The notes under the pieces were generated by a model, which worked only from the letters and a program-made list of their open reading frames with translations, was not told the DNA's origin and did no database searches. DNA of 64,000 bases from the NCBI RefSeq assembly GCF_004010325.2, contig NZ_SADR02000013.1, positions 144,410 through 208,409 of the forward strand, given 5' to 3'. This document shows, piece after piece, positions 32,647-42,197 of this stretch (position 1 is its first letter; each line of letters opens with the position of its first letter). The DNA comes from Mesorhizobium sp. M00.F.Ca.ET.216.01.1.1 (lineage in GTDB: Bacteria > Pseudomonadota > Alphaproteobacteria > Rhizobiales > Rhizobiaceae). The position numbers were made by a program, and so were the translations under genes.

Positions 32647-35600
32647 ATGACCACCGATACAAATGAAAAGCGGCCTTTCAATCTTTCGCGCTGGGCGATC
32701 GGGCATCCGAGCATTGCGCGGTTCCTGTTCGGCCTGATCATCGTTGCCGGTGCGCTCGGCCTGATGCGCTTGGGCCAGAAGGAAGACCCGGATTTCACCT
32801 TCCGCGTCATGGTCGTGCAGGCCGTCTGGCCGGGCGCCTCGATCAAGGATATGGAGGACCAGGTCGTCAACAAGATCGAGCGCAAGCTGCAGGAAACGCC
32901 GCATCTCGATTTCGTCCGCTCCTACACGCGCGCCGGCAGCGCCATCATCACCCTGCAGGTGAAGGGCGACACCAATCCTGCCGAGGTCGCCGACGCCTTC
33001 TATCAGGTGCGCAAGAAGGTCGGCGACATATCGAACGAGCTGCCCCAAGGGCTGCTCGGGCCCTATTTTAACGATGAGTTCGGCGACACTTTCATCACCT
33101 TGCATTCGATCAGCGGCGACGGCTACAGCTATCCCGAGCTGAAGAAATTCGCCATCCAGGCGCGCGACATGCTGCTGGCGACGCCTGGGGTCGAGAAGGC
33201 CGTGATCATCGGCGACCAGCCCGAGAAGCTCTACATCGACGTTTCGTCCAAGGCGCTTGCCGAGCGCGGCCTCACGCTCACCGACCTGCAGAATGCGATC
33301 AGAGGGCAGAACAATGTCGATCCGGCGGGCTCGGTCGATACCGGCCAGCGTTCGGTGCGCATCTCGGTCGAAGGCGATGTGACGAAGGCAGCCGACATCC
33401 GCGAACTTCGCCTGCGCGCCGGCAACCAGGTGACGCGCCTGGGCGACATCGCCACCGTGACGTCCGGCCTCGAGGACCCCTATCAGCGCAAGTATCGTTT
33501 CAATGGCCACGACAGCGTCCAGGTCGGCGTCGTCATGGCCAAGGGCTTCAACGTCATCGACGTCGGCAAGGACGTCGAGGCCACCTACAAGCGCTTCGAG
33601 GAGGCGCTGCCCTATGGTGTTTCGGTCGACCAGGTTTCCGATCAGCCGGAAGTCGTCAAGGATGCCGTCAACGAGTTCATGGAGGCGCTTGGCGAGGCGC
33701 TGCTGATCGTGCTCGTCATTTCGTTCCTGTCGATCGGCTGGCGTTCCGGGCTGGTGATCGCGATCGCCATCCCGCTGGTTTTGGCCGCCACCTTCGCCAT
33801 CATGTATGAAATCGGCATCGATCTGCAGCGCATCTCGCTCGGCGCGTTGATCATTGCGCTCGGCCTGCTCGTCGACGACGCGATGATCGTCGTCGAAATG
33901 ATGGAGCGCAAGCTCGAGGAAGGGTTAGTCAAGATCGAGGCGGCAAGCTTCGCCTATTCCTCGACCGCCTTCCCGATGCTGACCGGCACGCTGATCACCA
34001 CCGCCGGCTTCATTCCGGTCGGTTTTGCCGCCTCGACGGCCGGCGAATATGTGCGCACTCTGTTCTACGTCGTCGGCATTGCCCTGGTCGTGTCCTGGTT
34101 TGTCGCCGTCTATTTCACGCCATGGCTCGGCCACATGATCCTGAAGCAGCGAAAGCACGCCGGCAGCCATCACGATGCCTTCGACACGCGCTTCTACCGC
34201 CGGCTTCGCTCGACCATCGGCTGGGCCGTGCGCCACCGCATCATCGTGCTGGTGATGACGCTGGTGACCTTCGCCACCAGCCTGTGGGCGTTCCAGTTCA
34301 TCCCGCAGAATTTCTTCCCGCAATCGTCGCGTCCGGAAATCCTCGTCGACCTCTGGCTGCCGGAAGGCACCAGCATCAAGGAGGTCGAGACGCAGGCCAA
34401 GGCGCTCGAAGCCAGGATGATGGACGACAAGGACAAGCGCTATATCGCCACCTACATCGGCGAAGGCGCACCGCGCTTCTTCCTGCCGCTCGACCAGCAG
34501 CTTCGCAATCCGAACTTTGCCCAGCTTCTGGTGATGGCTAATGACGAACCGGCCCGCGAGCGGCTGATCGTCAAGTTGCGCACCATTCTGGCCGAGGATT
34601 TTCCGTCGATCCGCGCCAAGGTCGACCGCCTGTTCCTCGGACCGCCCACCGGCTGGCCGGTGCAGATGCGCATCATGGGCCCCGACCGCCAGGAGGTGCG
34701 CCGCATCGCCGACCAGGTAAAGGCCAAGTTCCAGGAGAACCCGCTGCTCGGCGCCATCCACGACGACTGGCTGGAGCCGGTGCCGGCGATGAAGCTGGTC
34801 ATCGACCAGGACCGCGCCCGTGCCCTCGGCGTCACTTCGCAAGGCATCCGCCAGGTGCTGCAGGCCACCATGTCGGGCGCGTCACTCGATGACTTCCGCG
34901 ACGGCGAGGAGACCGTTTCCATCGTCGCCCGCGAGCCGGAGGCAAGCCGTCACCTGCTGTCGGCGGTCGATTCGGTCTATATCCCGACCGATTTCGGCGG
35001 CTCGGTGCCGCTGTCGCAGGTGGCCAAGGTCGTGCCGGTGATGGAGCAAGGCGTCGAGTGGCGACGCGACCGCCTGCCGACCATCAGCGTGCGCGCCACG
35101 CTGCCGGATGGCGTGCAGTCGAATGACGTCGTCACCAAGATGTACAACGACCTCAAGGGCCTGCGCGATGGCCTGGCGCCCGGTTACAAGATCGAGATCC
35201 AGGGCGGTGCCGAGGATTCGGCCGAAAGCCAGGCCTCGATCGCCGCCAAGGCGCCGATCATGCTGGCCGTCATCGTCGTGCTGTTGATGATCCAGCTGCA
35301 GCATTTCGGCAAGGCGATGCTGGTGCTGGCGACCGGTCCGCTCGGCATCATCGGCGCGGCGGCGGCGCTATTGATCAGCGGCGCACCGTTCGGCTTCGTC
35401 GCCATTCTCGGCGTCATCGCCTTGCTCGGCATCATCATGCGCAACTCGATCATCCTCGTCGACCAGATCGACCAGGATATCGCGAGAGGCATGGAGCGCT
35501 CCGAGGCCATCATCGGCTCGGCGGTCCGCCGCTTCCGTCCGATCATGCTGACGGCGCTGACGGCGGTGCTGGCGCTGATCCCGATCTCGCGCGCCGTGTT

Positions 35601-35784
35601 CTGGGGTCCGCTCGCTTATGCCATGATGGGCGGCATCCTCGTCGCCACCGTGCTCACCATCCTCGTGCTGCCGGCAGGCTACGCCCTGTTCTTCGGTAGG
35701 GAGCGCAAGAAGGCTGGGATCACGGAGCTGCCAGCCGATGCGGAGCCGGCGGAAAGGCCGCAGCTGGCTCTGGCGGCCGAATAG
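32647..35784 (+). CDS. RND-family efflux transporter, inner-membrane pump
   Basis: 1045 residues, full length for an AcrB/HAE-1-like pump. N-terminal helix, two large periplasmic loops, and twelve helices; the proton-relay acidic pair is D410-D411 (GLLVDDAMIVVEMMERKL). Motif RPIMLTALTAVLALIPI before the last helices is typical. It exports hydrophobic compounds by proton antiport with the adjacent fusion lipoprotein. The RBS is weak. A 254-bp non-coding stretch separates the two genes, unusual for such a pair. Confidence 0.95.
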   Translation: MTTDTNEKRPFNLSRWAIGHPSIARFLFGLIIVAGALGLMRLGQKEDPDFTFRVMVVQAVWPGASIKDMEDQVVNKIERKLQETPHLDFVRSYTRAGSAIITLQVKGDTNPAEVADAFYQVRKKVGDISNELPQGLLGPYFNDEFGDTFITLHSISGDGYSYPELKKFAIQARDMLLATPGVEKAVIIGDQPEKLYIDVSSKALAERGLTLTDLQNAIRGQNNVDPAGSVDTGQRSVRISVEGDVTKAADIRELRLRAGNQVTRLGDIATVTSGLEDPYQRKYRFNGHDSVQVGVVMAKGFNVIDVGKDVEATYKRFEEALPYGVSVDQVSDQPEVVKDAVNEFMEALGEALLIVLVISFLSIGWRSGLVIAIAIPLVLAATFAIMYEIGIDLQRISLGALIIALGLLVDDAMIVVEMMERKLEEGLVKIEAASFAYSSTAFPMLTGTLITTAGFIPVGFAASTAGEYVRTLFYVVGIALVVSWFVAVYFTPWLGHMILKQRKHAGSHHDAFDTRFYRRLRSTIGWAVRHRIIVLVMTLVTFATSLWAFQFIPQNFFPQSSRPEILVDLWLPEGTSIKEVETQAKALEARMMDDKDKRYIATYIGEGAPRFFLPLDQQLRNPNFAQLLVMANDEPARERLIVKLRTILAEDFPSIRAKVDRLFLGPPTGWPVQMRIMGPDRQEVRRIADQVKAKFQENPLLGAIHDDWLEPVPAMKLVIDQDRARALGVTSQGIRQVLQATMSGASLDDFRDGEETVSIVAREPEASRHLLSAVDSVYIPTDFGGSVPLSQVAKVVPVMEQGVEWRRDRLPTISVRATLPDGVQSNDVVTKMYNDLKGLRDGLAPGYKIEIQGGAEDSAESQASIAAKAPIMLAVIVVLLMIQLQHFGKAMLVLATGPLGIIGAAAALLISGAPFGFVAILGVIALLGIIMRNSIILVDQIDQDIARGMERSEAIIGSAVRRFRPIMLTALTAVLALIPISRAVFWGPLAYAMMGGILVATVLTILVLPAGYALFFGRERKKAGITELPADAEPAERPQLALAAE

Positions 35785-35850
35785 AGTTGTTGGCAGATGT
35801 GTCGTCCGGCGGTTTAATCCGTATGCCAGCGTCGCTGGAGGAGGACGGTC

Positions 35851-37344
35851 ATGACAAAAGCTCAGGCATCGGCGGCGCTACGGCTGCCGATCGACGGACG
35901 CCATCGCCAGATGTTCATCGACGGCGCCTGGGTCGATGCCCGCTCGGGCCGGACCATGGAAACCCGCAATCCGGCCACCGGCGCGGTCATTGCCACGGTG
36001 CCGCGCGGCGACCGCTGGGATATCGACCTGGCGGTGGCCGCGGCGCGCAAGGCCTTCGATGGACCGTGGAGCCGGTTCAAGCCCTATGAGCGGCAAGTGC
36101 TGCTGCTGAAGATCGCCGACCTCTTCGAAAAGCACTGGGAAGAGATCAGCCGGTCGGACACCACCGATATGGGCATGCCGATCGTGCGCACCCGCGCCAA
36201 CCGCAACCGCGTCATCGGCATGCTGCGTTACTATGCCGGCATGGCGACCGCGCTGCATGGCGAGACGATCGAGAACTCGCTCCCGGGCGAGGTGGTCTCG
36301 TTCACCCGCAAGGAGCCGGTCGGCGTCGTCGGCGCCATCATTCCCTGGAACGCGCCGACCGCCGCGTCGATCTGGAAGATCGGGCCGGCGCTGGCGACAG
36401 GCTGCACGATCGTGCTGAAACCTTCCGAAGAAGCGCCGCTGACGCCGCTGCTGATTGCCGACATCATGAACGAGGCCGGCGTGCCGGCCGGCGTCGTCAA
36501 CATCGTCACCGGCACTGGCGCCGAGGCAGGCGCGGCACTCGCCGAGCACATGGGCGTCGACAAGATAGTCTTCACCGGCTCGACGGCGACCGGTCAGTCG
36601 ATCATCCGCGCTTCGGCCGGTAACCTCAAGCGCGTCTCGTTGGAGCTCGGCGGCAAATCGCCGGTCATCGTCTGCGCCGACGCCGATCTCGACAAAGCTG
36701 TGCCGGTGGCGGCGATGTCGGTGTTCGCCAATTCCGGTCAGATCTGCATCGCCGGTTCGCGCCTGTTCGTCGAACGCTCCGTCCATGACGAGTTCGTCGA
36801 GCGACTGGCTGCCTATGCCAGGGGTCTCAGGATCGGCGATGGCATCGATCCGGCAACCGAGATCGGCCCGCTCGTCTCCGAGAAGCAGCTGCATCGGGTC
36901 GCCTCGTACCTGGAGGCAGGCACGGCGGAAGGGGCAACCCTCGTCACCGGCGGCGCACGCCTCACTGAAGGCGCTCTCGCCGCCGGCCATTTCGTCGCGC
37001 CGACTGTCTTTGCCGGCGTTTCGGACGACATGAAGATCGCCCGCGAGGAAATCTTCGGTCCGGTCATTTCGGCGCTGCCCTTCGACACGCTGGACGAAGC
37101 GGTCGCACGGGCCAACAATACGCCCTACGGCCTTGCCGCCGGGGTCTTCACCCAAAATGTCGCCACCGCGCACCAGCTTTCCAGGAAAATCCGCGCCGGC
37201 TCGGTCTGGGTCAACACCTATCATGCCATCGATCCGGCCGTGCCCTTCGGCGGCTACAAGATGAGCGGCTACGGCCGCGAGGGCGGCGCCGAGCATCTCG
37301 GCGAATATCTCAACACCAAGGGTGTGTTCATCAAGATCGATTGA
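35851..37344 (+). CDS. Aldehyde dehydrogenase
   Basis: 497 residues of the NAD(P)-dependent ALDH superfamily. Catalytic Cys299 in NSGQICIAGS, general base Glu265 in SLELGGKSP, nucleotide-binding FTGSTATGQ, and the C-terminal PFGGYKMSGYGREGG. GGAGGAGG precedes ATG 35851. It follows the RND gene by 66 bp on the same strand but is unlikely to be functionally linked. Substrate unknown. Confidence 0.93.
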   Translation: MTKAQASAALRLPIDGRHRQMFIDGAWVDARSGRTMETRNPATGAVIATVPRGDRWDIDLAVAAARKAFDGPWSRFKPYERQVLLLKIADLFEKHWEEISRSDTTDMGMPIVRTRANRNRVIGMLRYYAGMATALHGETIENSLPGEVVSFTRKEPVGVVGAIIPWNAPTAASIWKIGPALATGCTIVLKPSEEAPLTPLLIADIMNEAGVPAGVVNIVTGTGAEAGAALAEHMGVDKIVFTGSTATGQSIIRASAGNLKRVSLELGGKSPVIVCADADLDKAVPVAAMSVFANSGQICIAGSRLFVERSVHDEFVERLAAYARGLRIGDGIDPATEIGPLVSEKQLHRVASYLEAGTAEGATLVTGGARLTEGALAAGHFVAPTVFAGVSDDMKIAREEIFGPVISALPFDTLDEAVARANNTPYGLAAGVFTQNVATAHQLSRKIRAGSVWVNTYHAIDPAVPFGGYKMSGYGREGGAEHLGEYLNTKGVFIKID

Positions 37345-37588
37345 GCCTGGGCGGTGCCGGCGCTTGTTACAATCGGCGCTGTCAGATGCTGGACGGGCCG
37401 TCCGGAATAGCGACATTGTCTTTGTCCAGGAGAACGATCGGCGTCACGAGCCATCGATCCTTATCACCAGCAGCCGCATGTCCCTCGAGCGGCTGAGGAG
37501 GTCCAGCAATCGACGGCCTCTGGTTGCAGTCGTTGACGGCAGCAGCGATCGCACCCGTCGCCGTTGCGGCGTTACCCCAGGACACGCA

Positions 37589-38935
37589 TCATTTTGGCTT
37601 CCATTCCCGGGCAAGCCGTTCCGCCTCGGCAATCTGATCGGGCGTCATCTTCTCAATGAGTGCGTCCCGAAGTTCGCGGAGGCTGTTGTCAGCAGGCTCT
37701 GTAGCGACCGCAAGATCGAGCCACTTGAGAGCCTGCACGTTATCCTGCGGCGCACCGTCGCCGCTCGCGTACTTCACGCCAAGACTATGTTGGGCATCGG
37801 CCAATCCCTGGTCGGCGGCGAGCTGGTACCATTTCACCGCCTCCTCTTGATCTTCCGGCACTCCCTTGCCTTTTACATACATCTCGCCAAGATTGAATTG
37901 GGCGTGCGCCAAGCCCTGATCGGCGGCAAGGCGATACCACTTCACGGCCTCCGCGTAGTCTTCCGGCACTCCTCGGCCAAAGGCGTACATCACGCCAAGA
38001 TTGCTCTGGGCGCCGGCCAGTCCCTGGTCGGCTGCGAGCCTGGACCACTTCGCCGCCTCGACGTCGTCCTGCGGCACGCCGTCGCCCTCGTGGTAGATCA
38101 CGCCAAGATTATATTGGGCGTCGGCCAGACCTTTCTCGGCGGCGAGCTGGTACCATTTCACCGCCTCCTTATGATCTTCCGGCACTCCCTCGCCTTTTGC
38201 ATACATCTGGCCAAGGTTGTATTGGGCGCCGGCGAGGCCCTGGTCGGCGGCACGCCGGTACCACTTTGCCGCCTCGATGTTGTCCTGCGGCACGCCGCGG
38301 CCGTCATGGTAAGCTATCCCGATATTGAGTTGAGCGGCCGCCAGGCCCTGACCGGCGGCAAGCCGATACCACCTCACTGCCTCCGCCTCATCGAGCACCA
38401 CGCCTCGACCCTCGCTGTAGATGAGACCGATGGTGTACTGGGCAAAAACATTGGCCTGCTCGGCCGCGAGCCGAAACCACCTCAGCGCCTCGGCATCGTC
38501 TTGCGGCACGCCCTTGCCGTTGAGATAGGCCATGCCAAGGTTGTATTCGGCGTCGGCGTCACCCTGTTCGGCGGCCAGCCTGAACCACCTCGCCGCCTCG
38601 GCGTCGTCCTGCTGCACGCCGTCGCCCTGATGATACATGGTCCCGAGATCGTATTGAGCGAATGCCAAGCCTTGCTCGGCGGCCTTGCGGAACCACTTCA
38701 CCGCCTCCGCATCGTCTCGCGGCATGCCCCGACCACTGTGGTACATGCGACCCAGATTGCCTTGGGCCTCGGCGTTGTCCTGCTCGGCCAACGGACGTAG
38801 GCGCCTCGCCGCCGTCGCATAGTCGCCACGGTCATAGGCGGCCTTCGCCTCCTCCAGCGACCCAGCGGCTGCCGGAGCGGCAAGGGCAAGAGCCAACAGT
38901 AGGACGGCGATCACCCGTCCGATGGTATGTCCCAT
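37589..38935 (-). CDS. Secreted Sel1-repeat protein with ten repeats
   Basis: 448 residues. A signal peptide (MGHTIGRVIAVLLLALALAAPAAA) is followed by an N-terminal TPR-like unit (AYDRGDYATAARRLRPLAEQ) and ten 36-residue Sel1 repeats of the form A-Q-x-N-L-G-x-M-Y-x-x-G-x-G-V-P-x-D-x-x-E-A. Start at 38935 has GGAG 6 nt upstream; the open frame to 39034 is not used. Sel1 proteins are scaffolds for protein interactions, in rhizobia including ExoR. The highly repetitive DNA makes copy-number change likely. Confidence 0.9.
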   Translation of the reverse strand: MGHTIGRVIAVLLLALALAAPAAAGSLEEAKAAYDRGDYATAARRLRPLAEQDNAEAQGNLGRMYHSGRGMPRDDAEAVKWFRKAAEQGLAFAQYDLGTMYHQGDGVQQDDAEAARWFRLAAEQGDADAEYNLGMAYLNGKGVPQDDAEALRWFRLAAEQANVFAQYTIGLIYSEGRGVVLDEAEAVRWYRLAAGQGLAAAQLNIGIAYHDGRGVPQDNIEAAKWYRRAADQGLAGAQYNLGQMYAKGEGVPEDHKEAVKWYQLAAEKGLADAQYNLGVIYHEGDGVPQDDVEAAKWSRLAADQGLAGAQSNLGVMYAFGRGVPEDYAEAVKWYRLAADQGLAHAQFNLGEMYVKGKGVPEDQEEAVKWYQLAADQGLADAQHSLGVKYASGDGAPQDNVQALKWLDLAVATEPADNSLRELRDALIEKMTPDQIAEAERLAREWKPK

Positions 38936-39166
38936 GTTTTTCTCCGTCGCATCGCGATTAGCAAAAGCGGCATTGAGTCGAAACTTGCACAGTAGACGAG
39001 GCAGGCTCGCGGCCGACAGTACTTCACCGGGCAAGTCCTACAAATGGAATTGCGAACAGAATACCATGTAGTCTGACGTGCAGCACCTGGGATGCGTGAG
39101 CGGCCTGAACCGGTCCCAAATGGATCTCCTCGTCGAACAGCAGCCCCCTTCGGTACGCGCGCCAGA
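38936..39166. other. Non-coding stretch with a LysR-like scrap
   Basis: No ORF of substance. A short piece around 39124-39147 (ATCTCCTCGTCGAACAGCAG) resembles the intact lysR gene near 40845-40864 (one base in 20 differs), consistent with decayed copies of the neighbouring genes in this zone. Confidence 0.4.
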
Positions 39167-39295
39167 GCCGCACAGTACGTGAAGGACGTCACGATCTACG
39201 CCTGAAGAATGACGTGCTCCACCGGGCGGCGGAGCGATTTGGGCAACTCAGGACCATAGCCGAACCTCATCACGAGATCCGCCCGACGGCCATCG
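39167..39295 (-). repeat. 129-bp direct repeat, left copy (orphan 3' end of the nitroreductase gene)
   Basis: Matches 54748-54876 at 128 of 129 positions (A at 39246 against G at 54827). The right copy contains the last 100 bp of the intact Acg-type nitroreductase gene plus 29 bp beyond. Here the coding part is cut off at 39295, where redoxin-like sequence begins. The near identity points to a recent event. Confidence 0.9.
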
Positions 39296-39524
39296 GCGGC
39301 CATGTCGTGGCGATCACGCCGGAACGGCGAAGGTTCTCAACGGCGCTGAAAAACCGGATCGGGGCCTAGTTCCCCTTTCCGACCGACATGGACAATGGCT
39401 ATGCACTTTCGCTCGATCTGGCGATCGGGATCGGCGCGGAAATGCGGCGCGATATATCGATCCCGACTACCAGCGGCGCATGGAGATCGAGGACCTGGTG
39501 GCCGCCCTCGAGCGCGCTCGTTGA
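39295..39524 (+). pseudogene. Decayed partial copy of the redoxin gene
   Basis: Aligns by eye with the intact redoxin gene at 40118 onward: GTCGTGGCGATC, GACATGGACAATGGCTATGC, TCGATCCCGACTA and the terminal GAGCGCGCTCG block occur in the same order. The 5' half (with the CPYC site) is missing, about 100 bp are deleted in the middle and the frame is broken. It starts precisely at the end of the 129-bp repeat. Confidence 0.7.
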
Positions 39525-39741
39525 CTGCGAGAGGCCGACCGACCGTTGACCATGGAGAGAGGCTGAGCATCGTCCTTGGGCAGGGCGGCGGCGATTTCTG
39601 GCGGATGACCTGAATGATTTTGACTTATGGTTTCCATGCGAAAAAAGCATCGCCCTTGCGAACCTTTCATGAACCTGCGGCATGGACGTTGGCTGGCAGT
39701 AGGCTACACTATGCAGACCTGTAAATTTTGGAGTTGCCGTC

Positions 39742-40488
39742 ATGGCTGCCAATGAATTGGTCGTGAAGCTCGAAGAAGCAGTGCAGGCTGCGATCGCGCT
39801 TGATGCGCCGCTGAACGAGCGAATGGCGGTGATCGCCAATGCTGTGCGCTCGCTCAGCACGACTTTCGCCGAAGCGGTCGACCGCATGGTGCAGCGGCTG
39901 CAGGATCAAGGGGCGGGTGCCATGGCGCCGTCGCCCGGCGACGTCATGCCGGCCTTCCTGCTGCCCGACGAGAACGGCAGATTGGTGGGCCTAGCCGAGA
40001 TCCTCGAGAAGGGACCGGCAGCGATTGCCTTCCAACGCGGGCATTGGTGCCCTTACTGCCGGCTGAATGCAATCGGCATGGCCGAGGTCGAGAAGGAAAT
40101 CACCCGATTGGGCGGCCAGGTCGTGGCGATCGTGCCCGAGCGGCGCAAATTCACGATGGCACTGAAAGAGGAGGCAGCGGCCTCCTTTCCATTCCTGACT
40201 GACATGGACAATGGCTATGCGCTTTCGCTGAACCTGGCGATCTGGGTCGGGACGGAAATGGAGAAGCTGATCGGGGGCGCCGGCTGGGATGTGCCGAGCT
40301 ATCAGGGCAATGCCGCCTGGTTCCTGCCGATTCCGGCGACTTTCATCGTCGGCACCGACGGCATAATCACGGCACGCTATCTCGATCCCGACTATCGCCA
40401 GCGAATGGAAATTGACGATCTGCTTGCAGCTATCGAGCAGGCTCGCGAACCCCAAAGGGCGACCAGTCGGTTGCGCGCAACAGGTTGA
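39742..40488 (+). CDS. Thioredoxin-fold peroxiredoxin-like protein (AhpC/TSA family)
   Basis: 248 residues. An N-terminal helical region (1-60) precedes the redoxin fold: GDVMPAFLLPDENG, then AIAFQRGHWCPYCRLN with C103-P-Y-C106 at the peroxidatic site, and a C-terminal TFIVGTDGIITARYLDPDYRQRM. The CPYC pattern is that of Prx-like redoxins rather than typical 2-Cys peroxiredoxins. TGGAG lies 8 nt before ATG 39742. Its end overlaps the convergent lysR by 59 bp. Probably reduces peroxides or disulfides in the cytoplasm. Confidence 0.85.
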   Translation: MAANELVVKLEEAVQAAIALDAPLNERMAVIANAVRSLSTTFAEAVDRMVQRLQDQGAGAMAPSPGDVMPAFLLPDENGRLVGLAEILEKGPAAIAFQRGHWCPYCRLNAIGMAEVEKEITRLGGQVVAIVPERRKFTMALKEEAAASFPFLTDMDNGYALSLNLAIWVGTEMEKLIGGAGWDVPSYQGNAAWFLPIPATFIVGTDGIITARYLDPDYRQRMEIDDLLAAIEQAREPQRATSRLRATG

Positions 40489-41338
40489 GCAGCGTCGTGG
40501 CGACCGGAGAACGTTGCCGGCCGGCCACGCCATAGACGGCGACGGTTCGGGAAATATCGATATCGCGTAACTTGAGCCTGCGAACGTTGGGTGAGCGCGG
40601 CGCAGTCATCGAAACGAAGCCTACCCCGGCGTTGGCCTCCAGCAGCGCCAACAGGTCATGGTCTGTTTCGACTTCATGTGCCGCTTCATGCGCAAACCCA
40701 TTGGCCCTCAGGAAGCGCGACAGGTCTTCACTCGTTTCCCAATCGACCCGGCTCAGTATCGGCTCACCAACCAGCTGGCTCAGCGCGACATCGGCTTCAT
40801 TGCGTCGACCGAGCGGGTGCTCGGAATTGACCACCAATTCGATCTCCTCATCGAACAGCGGCCACGTGCATATCCTGTCCCACGCCTGCCCGAGCGGGCC
40901 GGCGATCGCCAGCTCGGCGTCGCCACTTTTGAGTGCCTCAACCACGATCATCGGAGCGCCGCGGCTGATCTTGAGGTGAACACCCGGGTAGGCACGAAAG
41001 AGCTCGCTAAATGGCGATATCAGCAACGCTATGTTGATGCTGTTGGAGATGGCGACTTTAAGTGGCGCAACATCGCTGCTTTTGACAGCCTTGGCGAGTG
41101 ACTTCGCAGAACTCGCCGCGTCGTAACATTGCTGCAGGAGTGGCAACATGCGGCGGCCGAGTTCGGTCAGATGCGAATGCCGACGCTCACGCCGGATGAG
41201 CTCGCCGCCAAGCTCGTCCTCCAGGTTCTTGATGGCGCGTGTCAGGGCAGGCTGGGTGACATGGCATTCCTCAGCAGCCCGCGTAAAATTGAGCGTGCTG
41301 GAGAGCGCCAGGAAATAGCGAACCTGCTGCATTTCCAC
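40430..41338 (-). CDS. LysR-family transcriptional regulator
   Basis: 302 residues: winged helix MQQVRYFLALSSTLNFTRAAEECHVTQPALTRAIKNLEDELGGELIRRERR, then a LysR substrate-binding domain. A GTG at 41338 (GAGG 10 nt upstream) or an ATG at 41332 may start it. Its 3' end overlaps the redoxin gene, so it may control that gene or something lost. A 40-bp palindrome lies 70 bp upstream of the start. Confidence 0.88.
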   Translation of the reverse strand: MEMQQVRYFLALSSTLNFTRAAEECHVTQPALTRAIKNLEDELGGELIRRERRHSHLTELGRRMLPLLQQCYDAASSAKSLAKAVKSSDVAPLKVAISNSINIALLISPFSELFRAYPGVHLKISRGAPMIVVEALKSGDAELAIAGPLGQAWDRICTWPLFDEEIELVVNSEHPLGRRNEADVALSQLVGEPILSRVDWETSEDLSRFLRANGFAHEAAHEVETDHDLLALLEANAGVGFVSMTAPRSPNVRRLKLRDIDISRTVAVYGVAGRQRSPVATTLLNLLRATDWSPFGVREPAR

Positions 41339-41407
41339 CGACGTGTCCCCTCACGGAAAGCGCGATTGGTCAGGTATTACGACGTATTCCCGAGCCGATC
41401 AATGGAC

Positions 41408-41447
41408 GAGTAGTGTCTCAGTCTGAATTCAAACCGAGACACTACTC
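41408..41447. repeat. 40-bp palindrome without loop
   Basis: GAGTAGTGTCTC (41408-41419) and GAGACACTACTC (41436-41447) are perfect; extended to 20-bp arms, 18 positions pair with no spacer. It could be two abutting ends of a deleted insertion sequence or a regulatory palindrome before lysR. Confidence 0.6.
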
Positions 41448-41570
41448 ATGGACGCCGGGGTTGAAAGACGGTCTGGACGGCGTTGTGCCCAAACGCGGTA
41501 AAGGGAGAGAACATCTGTGAGGAGGGCAAATGACGTGGTGGCTCGCGGCGGCAGTGCGTTAGGCAAATCC

Positions 41571-41825
41571 CAGATCTCGGTTCGGGGATCGGGATCTTTG
41601 CGCGTCACCGCTGCCGGGGGTCTGAGAGCCGCCGTTCTGGGCGGGATGGGTCTTGCCATCATATCGGAGTGGATGTTCGCTCCGGAACTGGAATCGGGCG
41701 CGGTACGCCCGGTTCTTGAGGGCTGGAGTCTGCCGAACGTCGATCTCTGGGCGGTTAGCCCCACGGGTCGCATGGCGAGCGCCAAAGCGGGCGCTTTCGC
41801 AGACTTCATCGAGAGCGAACTGCAA
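41571..41825 (+). pseudogene. LysR-family C-terminal fragment
   Basis: The frame reads ISVRGSGSLRVTAAGGLRAA, VLGGMGLAIISEWMFAPELE, SGAVRPVLEGWSLPNVDLWA and ends near ADFIESEL: the last third of a LysR effector domain (the G-x-G-I-A-x-x-P-like loop, L-x-W, F-x-x-F). No DNA-binding domain precedes it; only 41448-41570 separates it from the palindrome. Broken gene. Confidence 0.7.
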
Positions 41826-42197
41826 GGACTCCAGAGGCCGCTAGCATGGGCAAGACTCAGGCTAGTACGTCGAGGTGCAGTGGCATGTTCGTCACAAAAG
41901 CCTTCAGCTCGGCAGCATTTGCGAGCCGGGACTTCAATTGGGCCGCGGAACAGCGGCAAACTCGCGCAGCCTCGTGAAAGGAACAGCCGACGGCTTCCGT
42001 AAGCGCCAGCGCCGCTCTCGCACTCGAATTCCGAGTTGTGGCCTCGCCGCTAACGTCGCAGTTCGCTGATGAGGCTTGTCACGTACGCTACCGATGTTCG
42101 AGCAGACCTTGGCGACGTCTTGATTCAAGCTTCTTGCCGGTAAGTGGAACGCGCGGGGCTGTCCGCCTGTGTTTCCTGTTTCAGGCCGAGCAGGTAG
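41826..42197. other. No recognisable gene
   Basis: About 370 bp without an ORF that has family resemblance, RBS or codon bias. Probably remains of the lysR fragment's former neighbourhood. Confidence 0.5.

Noticed and set aside
35878..37416. 512-residue minus-strand frame
   Set aside because: Antisense of the aldehyde dehydrogenase; Arg/Asp-rich shadow translation typical for GC-rich DNA.
37382..37585. Minus-strand frame ending DRWLVTPIVLLDKDNVA
   Set aside because: The tail resembles the C-terminus of sugar-binding proteins, but there is no start, no upstream domain and only 67 residues; too little to call even a pseudogene.
37322..38800. 492-residue plus-strand frame with repeats
   Set aside because: Its repeats are only the complement of the Sel1 units on the other strand.
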